A DNA stretch of 63,361 nucleotides from Paenibacillus sp. JCM 18996 (GTDB lineage Bacteria; Bacillota; Bacilli; Paenibacillales; NBRC-103111). The notes beneath the pieces are model-generated. The model saw only the letters and a program-made list of their open reading frames with translations, had not been told where the DNA came from and made no database searches. The position numbers were made by a program, and so were the translations under genes. The stretch is from contig BBFE01000017.1 of assembly GCA_001313085.1 (NCBI GenBank), positions 1 through 63,361 of the forward strand, in the 5' to 3' direction. Shown here piece by piece: positions 28,214-37,384 of this stretch; within the stretch, counting starts at the first letter, position 1, and each line of letters begins with the position of its first letter.

Positions 28214-29586
28214 ATGATGCAACTGATCAGGCAAATTCTTCGGCTGGCGATTCCATCGATTGCGACTTTTTTTCATCTATGACCTTTACGGGTCTGCTCG
28301 TCCTGATGATAGTTGGCAAATTGGGGGCTGCGGCAATAGCTGTGGTAGGAATTACGAATATTTTGATGTACAACATATGGGCGTTGTTTTCAGGCATCCA
28401 GGGAGCCATTAACTATTTGGTCGCTCAGAATCACGGCTCGAACAATATGAGACTGGGCAATCAGCGCATGCAAATCGCACTTATCGCATCAGCCATACTG
28501 GCCCTTCTTGAATTCGGTTCGAGTTTTGCGTTTCCCCATTTTATTCTGCAGGCCATGGGATCCAACGAAACGATTCTCAGCCTGGGAACCCCTCACGTCC
28601 AGGTGCGCATGTTCGCTTTAATGTTCAGCATCATTAACATTGTGTTCTTTGCCTATATGCGGGCCACAGGCGATACGCGGACACCGATGAACATTGCGTT
28701 GATCAGCAACGCTTTGGTTGTGCTTTTTTTACCTATCTGCTATGCTACGGGAAGTTCGGCTTTCCGGATATGGGACTGCAAGGAGCGGCATGGAGTTTGG
28801 TGATCGCGGAAGGCATCGGATTGCTGCTGAATCTTCTCGTGTACTTCCGGTTCATGAACGAAGCTTATTTGACGCGTACATGGGTGCCGATTGAACTGCC
28901 TCAAGTTCGGCTGGTCCTTTTTTGAAAGTGTGAAGCTGAGCATAACGGAACTTTCCAACAGTATAGGGATGCTGGTATTCACAAGCTGTATCACCCGACT
29001 AGGGACTGCAGCCATTGCCGCCAACGAAATCGCGCTGAATATTCTCTCCTTCGGGTTTATGCCCTCCAATGGATTTGGTGCCGCTTCTACCGTCGGAATC
29101 GGCCAGGAAATCGGCAAAGGGCGGCCGCTGGAAGCCAAACGCTTCGGTTTGGTGACGGTGTATCTAGGGGTGGGATTTATGGCGCTGTTCTCGGTCTTTT
29201 TTGTTTCTGTTTGCCTTGCCGGTTGCGAAACTGTATACGACAGAAACCGCCGTTTACATGACGGCCATTTCACTCATTCATCTGGCTTCGTTCATTCAAT
29301 TGTTCAGCGGAGCGGGCATTATTTTTTTGCCGGCGGCTTACGGGGCGTAGGGGATACAACATTCTTGTCGCGGACGGCGCTGTTGTTCAATTGGGTTTTG
29401 TTTATCCCATGCACGGTTCTGTTCACACAAGTCTACCAGTTCGGACAGTATGGGGCATGGAGCGCGTTATGCAGTTTAATCGTCTTGACCGGTCTAGCCA
29501 ACGGGTGGCGGTATTTATCCCTGAAGTGGACATCCGTCAGGGATAAGTCGACGCGTGTAACCGGGCGGGAATCGCTCAATGCTTGA
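28214..29586 (+). CDS. MATE-family efflux transporter
   Basis: This is a multidrug and toxin extrusion transporter of about 455 residues and twelve helices driven by sodium or proton flow. N-lobe features: LRLAIPSIATFSSMTFTGL, VGITNILMYNIWALFSG and VAQNHGSNN; C-lobe: GFMPSNGFGAASTVGIGQEI and FAGGLRGVGDTTFLS. Breaks fall in T runs near 28268, 28725, 28920, 29215 and 29320. It is followed by a terminator, then the TetR-PKS operon. A role in exporting that operon's product is possible but only by position. Confidence 0.88.
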
Positions 29587-29602
29587 TGGGAGATGGAGCA
29601 GG

Positions 29603-29638
29603 AAAAAAGCACAGTCCATTGGGATCGTGCTTTTTTTT
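29603..29638 (+). terminator. Intrinsic terminator after MATE gene
   Basis: AAAAAAGCAC and GTGCTTTTTT form the stem, followed by T residues. Confidence 0.85.
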
Positions 29639-29715
29639 CAATGTTATCGGGGCGCTATTGCCGAGGCTGATCCATTTGCGAGATTTTATTGCGGGTTGGA
29701 ATATTTTGTGATAAA

Positions 29716-29745
29716 GTTAACGGTGTACATATTAACACTGTTAAT
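29716..29745 (+). promoter_or_regulatory. TetR operator upstream of the regulator
   Basis: ATTAAC-ACT-GTTAAT (29731-29745) is a perfect inverted repeat, preceded by another half site GTTAAC (29716). The same half site recurs at 30408-30422 before the first structural gene, consistent with the TetR regulator controlling itself and the operon. Confidence 0.65.
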
Positions 29746-29777
29746 GTGACATTTTTTTTATAGAAAGGAGATATGGA

Positions 29778-30391
29778 ATGGATTACAGGAAGACAGAGAG
29801 AAGAACAACAATAAGCAAAAAAAGATATCCTGCTCGCGGCAACCGCGCTGTTTTTTGAGTGAAGGGTACGAGAATGTGTCGATGAGAAAAAAAATAGCCG
29901 GCAAAGTCAAATGTTCACCGACCAACCTGTACAATCACTTTAAAAAAATAAAGAAGAAATCCTTCTGATGCTGCTACAGGACGGTTACTCTATTTTTTTC
30001 TCAAATATCTGTTGGAAGCGGTAAATCGGCATGTTGATGAAACGAGCTCGATCAAGCTGAGAGCTGCTATGAAAGCGTACGTTCAGTTCGGACTCGACAA
30101 TTCCGGTTACTACAAGCTGATGTTTATCGACAATTTAGAGCATTACGACAGAGTACTAACAGGAGAGAGCGACCGGATGAAGGGCTTTAAGGTTTTGGTC
30201 GAGCTAATACGCGAAGCCGTCCCTTCCAAGCTGATTGCAAGCCATGGGGAACTGGCGATAAGCAATCGGTGTGGGCTGCGCTGCATGGGATTACTTCTTT
30301 GTTGAACATGTTTCCCGCTTTTGAATGGACGGACAGTGAGGCTTTAATCGATTTTCATTTGGATGCTTGCTTGAGAGGACTGGAGCTATGA
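29778..30391 (+). CDS. TetR/AcrR-family repressor
   Basis: The DNA-binding domain reads KDILLAATALFFSEGYENVSM then RKIAGKVKCSPTNLYNHFKN, a standard TetR helix-turn-helix. The C-terminal ligand domain follows (KYLLEAVNRHVDETSSIKLR, MFIDNLEHYDRVLTGESDRM, WAALHGITSLLNMFP). Four A/T runs in the first 250 bases and a break near 30260 split it; corrected length is about 200 residues. The start at 29778 follows GAAAGGAG. Palindromic sites before it and before the next gene indicate its targets. Confidence 0.85.
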
Positions 30392-30407
30392 TTTTTTTTG
30401 GCTTTTG

Positions 30408-30422
30408 GTTAACAGTGTTAAC
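30408..30422 (+). promoter_or_regulatory. TetR operator upstream of the PKS operon
   Basis: GTTAAC-AGT-GTTAAC is a perfect inverted repeat 28 bases before the epimerase start, matching the site at 29731-29745. Confidence 0.7.
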
Positions 30423-30449
30423 ATTACATGGCATAGGGGAGGCTTGAAA

Positions 30450-31399
30450 ATGAAAAAAAGGGTTGCATGTCATATTCGGCACGGGTGCATTAGGAAAAGC
30501 GGTGATGGAGGAGCTGGTGGAACAGGGTGTGAGCGTACGAATGGCCAACAGGAGCGGAATCGCCGATGTTCAGCCGGGAGTGGAGCTGGTGAGCTGTGAT
30601 GCCGGCGAGGTGGAGCAGGTGATGCGTATATGTAAAGATGCGGATGTCGTGTATAATTGCACAGGGCTGCCGTACAGGGAGTGGAACCGGCTTCCTGATA
30701 TGATGAATGGGCTGATCGAAGGGGTAAGCCGGACAAATGCTGCTCTGGTGTATGGAGACAACCTGTATGCGTATGGCCCTGTCCAAGGCAAAATCAGCGA
30801 GAGCACGGCCTGCCGCCCGGTAGGCCGGAAGACGACGGTGAGAGCGCAAGCGGCAAATTTGTTGATGGATGCGCACAAGCAAGGCAAGGTTCGTGCGGCA
30901 ATCGGGAGGGGATCGGATTTTTTTACGGACCTGGCGTTACGCTGTCTATATTGGGTTCCATGGTATTTTACAATCTGATCGCCAATAAACCGGTACAAGC
31001 GCTGGGCAACATCAATATGCCTCATTCGCTCATTTATATCAGGGATTTTGCCCGCGGTCTGGTTATGCTTGGAGAGAAGGAACGCGCGTTAGGAGAAATA
31101 TGGCATATTCCATGCGATCAACCTTCCAGTATAAGGGAGCTTACCGGGATGATCGCCGCTCTTCTGGGAAAAACGCCTAAGTACCGGGTTGCTAATAAGA
31201 TGATCCTTGACCTTATGGGTCTGTTCAGTGCTGAGATGAGAGAATTTCAAGAGATTTTTTTTACCAGCATAACCAGCCGTTCGTGGTGGATGACACTAAA
31301 TACAGAAATGCGTTCGGCTCTAACGTCACTCCGCACGAGGAAGCGATCCGAACTACGCTCGACTGGTATTTGAACGGCAAGAAATCAGCAAATAATTAG
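30450..31399 (+). CDS. NAD(P)-dependent epimerase/dehydratase-like protein
   Basis: This extended-SDR-type protein of about 315 residues starts KGLHVIFGTGALGKAVMEEL (the glycine-rich nucleotide site) and has YNCTGLPYREW, LVYGDNLYAYGPVQGKISES with a Tyr in the expected active-site region, and INMPHSLIYIRDFARGLVML. It may reduce or modify a polyketide or sugar in the operon. The A run after the start, T runs near 30918 and 31255, and a short run near 31280 are misread. The start at 30450 follows GGGGAGG. Confidence 0.82.
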
Positions 31400-31404
31400 A
31401 CTTG

Positions 31405-31512
31405 ATGAAAGCGTTATGCGCGAGCGGCTGCGTCATTGCTCTTGCCGGATGGGTAATAATTGCCGGGCTTAATAATAGAATGAAGCAGAAGACATGTCTT
31501 TTAGTGACATAA
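31405..31512 (+). CDS. Possible small hydrophobic protein
   Basis: A 35-residue frame (MKALCASGCVIALAGWVIIA...) between the epimerase and PKS genes has one hydrophobic segment. It lacks a clear ribosome binding site, so I report it only as a possibility. Confidence 0.25.
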   Translation: MKALCASGCVIALAGWVIIAGLNNRMKQKTCLLVT

Positions 31513-31529
31513 AACATAGCGAAAGAGGG

Positions 31530-32691
31530 ATGAAGAGAACAGTGGAAATTGGGGGATCTGCCATTGCGGTGTTGGGAATCGGCACGGCCCTGCCGTCTCA
31601 CCGCTTTACTCAGGAAGAGGCTTCGGACAGGTTAGCGGAGGCGCTGGGGGAAAACTCGCATGCCGGACGATGGGCGAAGAGAATATTCAGGCAGTGCGGT
31701 GTACAGAGCCGTTACACCTGTGAGCCGAATGTGACAGAGCCTCCGGACGGAACCGGTATCTGCCTTCCACGCCTGATGACGAAGTTCCGACGACAGCAGA
31801 GCGGATGGAAGTGTATAGGCGCTGCTCCGTTCCCCTTGCTTTGGATGCGGCCGAGAAAGCGCTTCAGGACAGTGGAATCAGCGGCTCCGATATCACCCAT
31901 CTGATTACGGTCAGCTGTACGGGGTTATTTCAGCCCGGCCTGGATATCTCGCTTATAGGGCAGCTTGGATTGGAATCCGATCTTACCCGCATTCCCCTTA
32001 CGTTCCTGGGATGCGCCGCCGGATTGACAGCTGTGCGCATGGCCAAGGAGATTGTGGAACAGACACCGTCTGCGCATGTGCTGATTTGCTGCGTCGAATT
32101 ATGTACTCTGCACATTCAGAATTCGGGCGAACGGAGGATCTATTTGCGGCGGCATTTTTTTGGGGATGGAGCTTCGGCCTGCGTTGTAGGGACACGAGGA
32201 GCTAACCGCAAAGGATGGTTCGCTTTAGGCAGCCATCGCACGGTGATCCTGCCGGATTCCACTGATGACATGGTATGGAGAATCGGCAATCATGGTTTTC
32301 AGCTGTACCTTTCCCCGCGTATTCCTGCTTTGATCGGAGAAAGCGTTCCAGCCGAAGTAAGGACTTTGCTGGACGGGGAGTCTTTGCCTGATCTGTGGGC
32401 GATCCATCCGGGAGGACGGGGAATTATCGATGCGCTTCAAACGATCTTTGGCCTATCGGATGATCAGACCCGCGCAAGCCGGTCCGTTCTGAGGGAATAC
32501 GGGAATCTTTCCTCGGCGACGATCCTGTTTGTTCTTCAAGAGATGAGGGCTGAGCTCGAGCGGCAGACGAGCGTCCCAAGGCAGGGATGGCGCTGGCTTT
32601 CGGACCGGGCATGCATGCGGAGCTTCTGCGCATTCAGTATATTCCGGCTGTGCGGATGCAGCAAGACGCATCAGGTGAGGTTTATGTTTAA
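31530..32691 (+). CDS. Type III polyketide synthase
   Basis: This chalcone-synthase-like homodimeric enzyme of about 385 residues condenses malonyl-CoA on a CoA starter. The catalytic triad is visible: Cys in LTFLGCAAGLTAVRMAKEI, His in DLWAIHPGGRGIID, and Asn in VLREYGNLSSATILFVL. The C-terminal GMALAFGPGMHAELL loop closes the active site. Breaks are near 31755, 32145 and 32590. The start could be ATG 31530 or 31494. It fits the BcsA/BpsA group that forms alkylpyrones or alkylresorcinols, but the starter length cannot be read by eye. It overlaps the methyltransferase by eight bases. Confidence 0.92.
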
Positions 32692-33390
32692 CTGGTTGGG
32701 GCAGCGGGCGGAAGCGAAGGAATTAATGGACGATTTCTCCATAGGGGGAGCTGATCTCAGGGAAGCGCTGAGGCATCTTCGGAGGCTGAACCGCATTTTT
32801 TGCGGCGGCTGGTCCGACTGTCTTTGGCGTAGAAAAAATTGTGGACCCAGGCGGGGAAGCCTCAGGAGTTATCCCTCCTTGACATTGGCGGCGGCTCGGG
32901 GGATGTCAACCGGAGTTTACTGCAGTGGGCGGAAAAGAATAACCTGGACTTGACGATTACTATAGCTGACCTTACGGAAGAAGCATGCGAAGAAGCAAGG
33001 TTGTTATTTCAAAAGGAGAAGCGCGTGCGAGTCATCCGATGCGATTTGTTTGAGCTTCCGGAAGGCTGCGCGGATTTGGTTACGGCCACTCAATTTATTC
33101 ACCATTTTTCGGATGAGGAGCTGCCCCGGGCAGTAAGGGCTATGCTGCATGCTTCCCGGATGGGCATTGTGATTAACGATATCCATCGGCACTGGATTGC
33201 CTGGATGGCCGTTTGGATTGCCGCCCATAGCATCTCGCCAAACCGGTACATACGGCACGACGGTCCTTTGTCGGTGGCCAAAGGTTTTACTTCGTCGGAT
33301 TGGGAGGAATTGAGAGGGAAGTTTGACGACTGCGAATTGTTTTATTGGTGGAGGCCGCTGTTCCGGTATGTGGTGACCGCCAGCAAGTGA
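32684..33390 (+). CDS. SAM-dependent methyltransferase of the PKS operon
   Basis: This class I methyltransferase of about 235 residues has its SAM site in LSLLDIGGGSGDVNRSLLQW, then LTITIADLTEEACEEA, RVIRCDLFELPEGCADLV and ATQFIHHFSDEELPRAVRAM. Breaks lie in a short run near 32800 and an A run near 32835. It overlaps the PKS stop (TTTATGTTTAA). It likely O- or C-methylates the polyketide, a role that BpsB takes in Bacillus by a different fold. Confidence 0.86.
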
Positions 33391-33430
33391 ACAACATTTT
33401 ATAGGGCGCAGGGCCTATGGGGCGGTTATA

Positions 33431-34585
33431 ATGAAGCGACATCTTCATGATGCGGTAATCCTTGGTGCAGGTATTGCTGGCGGAAGCATGGCTCATTTTA
33501 TGGCGGCAAAAGGGTGGGAGACCGTTCTGGTTGATCATAAAGCTTTTCCGCGTCATAAAGTTTGCGGGGAGTTCCTTTCCCCGGAATCCCAGGCCAGCCT
33601 GGGTGCGCTTGGTTTGGATAAGGTGGTAGGTTCGCTTCAGCCTATAGAAATAGGGGCGGCCCGATTAATTATGCCCGGGGGAGCTTCTTTGGAAATTCCG
33701 CTGCCGGGAAGGCTCTTGGTATAAGCAGATATTCTCTTGACATCGCCCTGCACCAGGCAGTGAAAACGATGGGGGGCGCTGTACACACCGGATTAACGGT
33801 TACCTCGGTGACACCGACGGACCGTGGATTCATGGTGGATTCGCAGCATAAGCAGGAACGAAAAAATATGGGAAGCGAGAACAGTAATTGGCGCATGGGG
33901 GCGAACTCCGCGAGCCGGATTGACTGCCTCTGCCGCGCCCGCACCAAGTGAGGGATATGTCGGGATTAAATCGCATTTTGAAGGTGTAAAGCCGGAGCCT
34001 GTGGTTGAGCTATATTTTTTTTCCCGGAGGCTATGTGGGGGTGTCGCCTATTGACGAGGAACGGGTGAACGTCGCTGCCCTCGTAACAAGAAAGGCATTT
34101 CTCGATGCCGGGAAAACGGTGAAAGGGGTGCTGGAGAGGGCTTCCTTATTCAATTCGGCGTACCGGGGCAGAATGGCGGACGGCCGTCCGATTCCGGGTA
34201 GTCAGGCGGCAGTTGCCCCTGTACTCACGACCCGCTCGGTGAATGCGTGGGATCTGATTCCGCATATCGGAGATGCGGCATCGGTCATTCCGCCGCTTTG
34301 CGGCGACGGTATGGCCATGGCCCTGCGATCCGTTGAACTATGCGGGCCGCTTGCGGACAGCTATCTGCGGGGAGCCATGGGACTCGCGGGCTGGCGGCAG
34401 GAGTATACGAGGCTTTGCGCCGCGAATTTACAGGTCCGCTGCGATGGGGGAGCGTTCTTCAATCGCTGCTTGGCAGTCCGGCGGCATCTCCGATTTTGCT
34501 GCATCTGGGACGCCTTATGCCGGGTCTGGCTTTTCGTCTGCTGCAGGCCACGAGACTTCCGGCCTCCAAATCCATCCGGCCGTAA
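33431..34585 (+). CDS. FAD-dependent oxidoreductase of the PKS operon
   Basis: This flavoprotein of about 385 residues belongs to the geranylgeranyl-reductase / aromatic hydroxylase group. It has the FAD dinucleotide fold ILGAGIAGGSMAHFMAAKG, FPRHKVCGEFLSPES (the motif typical of this group), a mid-region YSLDIALHQAVKT and the second FAD motif IGDAASVIPPLCGDGMAMAL. Breaks: near 33715, 33865, 34012 and 34415. It starts 40 bases after the methyltransferase. It probably hydroxylates or oxidises the polyketide, for example to a quinone; this is inferred from the operon. Confidence 0.85.
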
Positions 34586-34621
34586 GGGACGATGTCTCTG
34601 TTCATTAAGCAGCCGATGAAG

Positions 34622-34627
34622 TATAAT
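34622..34627 (+). promoter_or_regulatory. Promoter of the Nudix gene
   Basis: TATAAT at 34622-34627 lies 17 bases after TGTTCA, about 40 bases before the start codon. Confidence 0.45.
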
Positions 34628-34668
34628 AGTCGCTAAACAAAGACGACTTGCAAGGGAAGGTGACCACA

Positions 34669-35229
34669 ATGGAAATAAAATATTGTATGTCGTGCGGAGG
34701 TGCCTGGAGACCCGCGATATCGGCGGCGGCTTGAGACATGCATGCTCCGAATGCGCCTTTGTCCACTGGGGGAATTACAGCGTCGGTGTCGGGGCCCTCG
34801 TCGTAAAAGACGGGAAAATGCTGCTGGTGCGCAGAGCGCAGGAACCGGGCAAAGGATACTGGACTAATCCCGGCGGATATATTGAGCAGCTGGAACTGAT
34901 CCATGAAACGATAGAAAGGGAAGTGTTGGAGGAAGCCGGCGTTCAGGCTGCGGTGAAAAGCATAGTGGCCGTCCGGGATCAGCCTAGGCATATACATAAC
35001 GTGTACATTGCCTTCGCCATGGAATATTTGGGCGGCGAGCCCAAGCCGGATGGAGAGGAAGTGGACGCAGCGGGTTTTTTACAGCCTCGAGGAGATGGAG
35101 CAGATGAATGTGGCCGGTTTTACCCGGTGGCTCGTTGACATTGCCATGCAATCCCAAAACGCGGCTGGGCTGTCGGAAGATAAAGAGCCAATCGTCCCTC
35201 TCCCAGGAAACGGACTATACCGGATATAG
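34669..35229 (+). CDS. Nudix hydrolase with N-terminal zinc ribbon
   Basis: The protein begins with a zinc ribbon (KYCMSCGG... then RHACSECAFVHW) followed by a Nudix domain. The Nudix box is GGYIEQLELIHETIEREVLEE followed by AGV; it keeps the catalytic REVLEEAG core. About 185 residues. The layout resembles short NADH pyrophosphatase-like enzymes, so the substrate is probably a nucleoside diphosphate derivative. Breaks near 34705 and 35080. SD AAGGGAAGG. Confidence 0.85.
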
Positions 35230-35240
35230 ACAAGCAGACA

Positions 35241-35270
35241 AAAGATCCGCAGTGCGCGGGTCTTTTTTTT
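35241..35270 (+). terminator. Intrinsic terminator after Nudix gene
   Basis: AAAGATCCGC and GCGCGGGTCTTT form an imperfect stem followed by T8. Confidence 0.7.
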
Positions 35271-35461
35271 GTAAGCGCATTAAAAAAGGGGGGAATATCG
35301 AGTGGTTATATTCAATAACGAACCACTTAAAAATTTGCTGAAAGGATGGATAGAGTAATTTTAATTAAAAAACTTCTGACGAATGTATGGGTTTTTTCTA
35401 TTGGAGCCAGATTGTTAGCAGAACACCAACGTTGCAAATATCAATGGAGGGAAAAAACATT

Positions 35462-35848
35462 ATGAAAATCATTGTTACCAGTATATTCGTTCAAGATCAA
35501 GACAAGGCATTGGAGTTTTATACAGAAACGCTGGGCTTTGTAAAAAAAGCATGACGTTCCCGTCGGAGAATTTAGGTGGATAACGCTTGTTTCTCCCGAT
35601 GAGCAAGACGGTACAGAACTTTTACTCGAACCGAATGACCATCCTGCCGCCAAAGAGTATCAAAAGAAGATATTTGCCGATGGCATCCCAGCAACAATGT
35701 TTGGCGTTGCAGATATTAATAAAGAGTACAAACGATTATTGGAAAACGGCGTGAATTTTACTATGGAGCGACAAAAAAAATGGGCGACCTTACAATAGCT
35801 GTCTTCGACGATACATGCGGCAACCTTATTCAGATTGTGCAGAAGTAA
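35462..35848 (+). CDS. VOC-family (glyoxalase/dioxygenase fold) protein
   Basis: A 128-residue protein with two beta-alpha-beta-beta-beta units: IIVTSIFVQDQDKALEFYTE and GIPATMFGVADINKEYKRL, ending AVFDDTCGNLIQIVQ. The metal-ligand Glu in the final strand is replaced by Gln. It resembles bleomycin-resistance/glyoxalase-like proteins of unknown substrate. Breaks in A runs near 35542 and 35775. SD GGAGGG before ATG 35462. Confidence 0.85.
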
Positions 35849-35852
35849 CTTT

Positions 35853-36131
35853 ATGACGATATCTCGGTACTTAAAAGAAAAAAAAGGAGTTGAAGTAACC
35901 GATATTTCAGATGCTGGCCATGGTAGTTTTGAATTTTGGGATCTAGGGTAACAAGCTACACACAATCGAGTTGAGGAAAATGAGGAAGGCGAATTAGTTT
36001 TAGTCATTTTAGCCGGAACTAGGGAAAATTTCTATGAAGAGCTAAAACGTTTACCCAAGGCCGCCGAAGGGTGCTTTTCTCATGCTGGTTACTTGACATA
36101 TTCGCAAAGCCAGGGATTTTTTTTGTTTTAA
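35853..36131 (+). pseudogene. Unidentified small protein with an internal stop
   Basis: The frame starts MTISRYLKEKKGVEVTDISD, reaches a TAA at 35950-35952, and continues in the same frame with an ordinary protein-like sequence (EENEEGELVLVILAGTREN, EELKRLPKAAEGCFSHAGYL). The stop is in-frame, so it is not explained by a run-length error. It may be a nonsense mutation or a wrong base. I do not recognise the family. Confidence 0.4.
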
Positions 36132-36161
36132 TCTGCAGAAACTTGGCTGTCTTTCCTGCTG

Positions 36162-36598
36162 TTATCCGAGCTGTCCCGCCCTATCCATAAAAAAGCATGT
36201 AATCAAGATGAACGCAATCAGCGCCAAAAAAAGGAATAGTAATAAATCCGAACCAATCCAGGTAATCCGTATTGCAAGGCACACCCGAGGTACAAGGCAG
36301 CAGCTCGGCCAGCCCCGGGATTTTTTTGCTCGGCGTAATGGTACAGCGAGAATAATCCGCCGATGATGCTCAAAGGTAGCACATAGCCGGCCTGACGGCG
36401 GTCGTTCTTGTAGCTCGCGATGCCCAGCAGGATCACTTCGGGATACATGAAAATGCGCTGAAACCAGCAAAGCTTGCAGGGGATATACCCCAATATTTCG
36501 CTAAGATACAGGCTTCCTCCAGTGGCGGCAAGGGAAACGACCCAAGCCAAATAAAGCGCGTAAGGCTTCAACAGGGCTCGAAAATCGTCAGTCCTCAT
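36162..36598 (-). CDS. bdbC: Disulfide oxidoreductase, DsbB family (BdbC)
   Basis: BdbC is a four-helix quinone-linked membrane protein that reoxidises the thiol oxidase BdbD. The first cysteine pair is visible in YIPCKLCWFQRIFMYP; the second in LPCTSGVPCNTDYLDWFGF after shifting at the run near 36325. Four hydrophobic helices and about 145 residues are normal. The start overlaps the bdbD stop (ATGA). Confidence 0.88.
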
Positions 36599-37308
36599 CT
36601 ATTTCCCACCTTTTTTTGAGCGGATTCGATCTCTTTCTTCAGGCATCGTAATTAAATATATCATCAAACTTTTTTTGCCGTTTATAAAAAGGGTCGGAGT
36701 GCCGGACAAGTTGTTCTTTTTTTTCGCGATGGCATTATGCTCGTCCACTTCATTCTGATACGTCCTCGACACGATATCCTGCTGAAGCTTCGCGTAATCC
36801 ACCTTGATGTTTTCCTTCTGGGCAAGGCTGGTGAGAAAATCCGGAGTAGCCCATTCGACCTTCTCATTCCCTTGGTTCCTGTAAACCGCCTCATAAAATG
36901 CCCAGTAGCGTCGTTGCTCTGATGGTAAATCGACTGCCCGGCAAGTGCCGCCGTATTGGAATCCGGACCGATAATCGTAAAGTTCATAAAGTGCATGGAG
37001 GCCGCTCCGGTGTCGATAAAGTCCTTCTTCAGCCTCGGTTCGATTTGCTGGGCGAAATATTGGCAGGATGGGCATTTGTAATCCCCGAACTCGATGATTT
37101 TGACCGGGGCATTGGCGTTTCCCAGGACGGGAAGCTTGCCGTAATCAAATTGGGCGGTGGAGGACGGCCTGAACGCTATGGCCAGAACGACGATAACCGC
37201 AATAACTGCGAGAGTCGACCAGGTCAGTGTTCGTATGCGTCTCTGCTGCCTTTCCTTCTCCAGTTTGCGGAGGATTTTCGGCTTCTCCTTAGATGGCGTT
37301 TTGTTCAA
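36595..37308 (-). CDS. bdbD: Thiol:disulfide oxidoreductase, DsbA family (BdbD)
   Basis: This is an extracytoplasmic, membrane-anchored thioredoxin-fold protein. After a basic start (KPKILRKLEKERQQRRIRTL) is one membrane helix (TWSTLAVIAVIVVLAIAF), then VLGNANAPVKIIEFGDYKCP with the active site CPSC, and the cis-Pro region SGTPTLFING. It is the partner of BdbC. Breaks are near 36903 (short run), 36719 and 36668; corrected tail ends KKVGNR at 36595. The likely start is TTG 37308. It catalyses disulfide formation in secreted proteins. Confidence 0.88.
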
Positions 37309-37384
37309 AATGATCCCCGTCCTTCATATGATTTCAATCCACACATCCGCAAAGGATGCGGCGAAAAAAATCTGCATGGATTAA

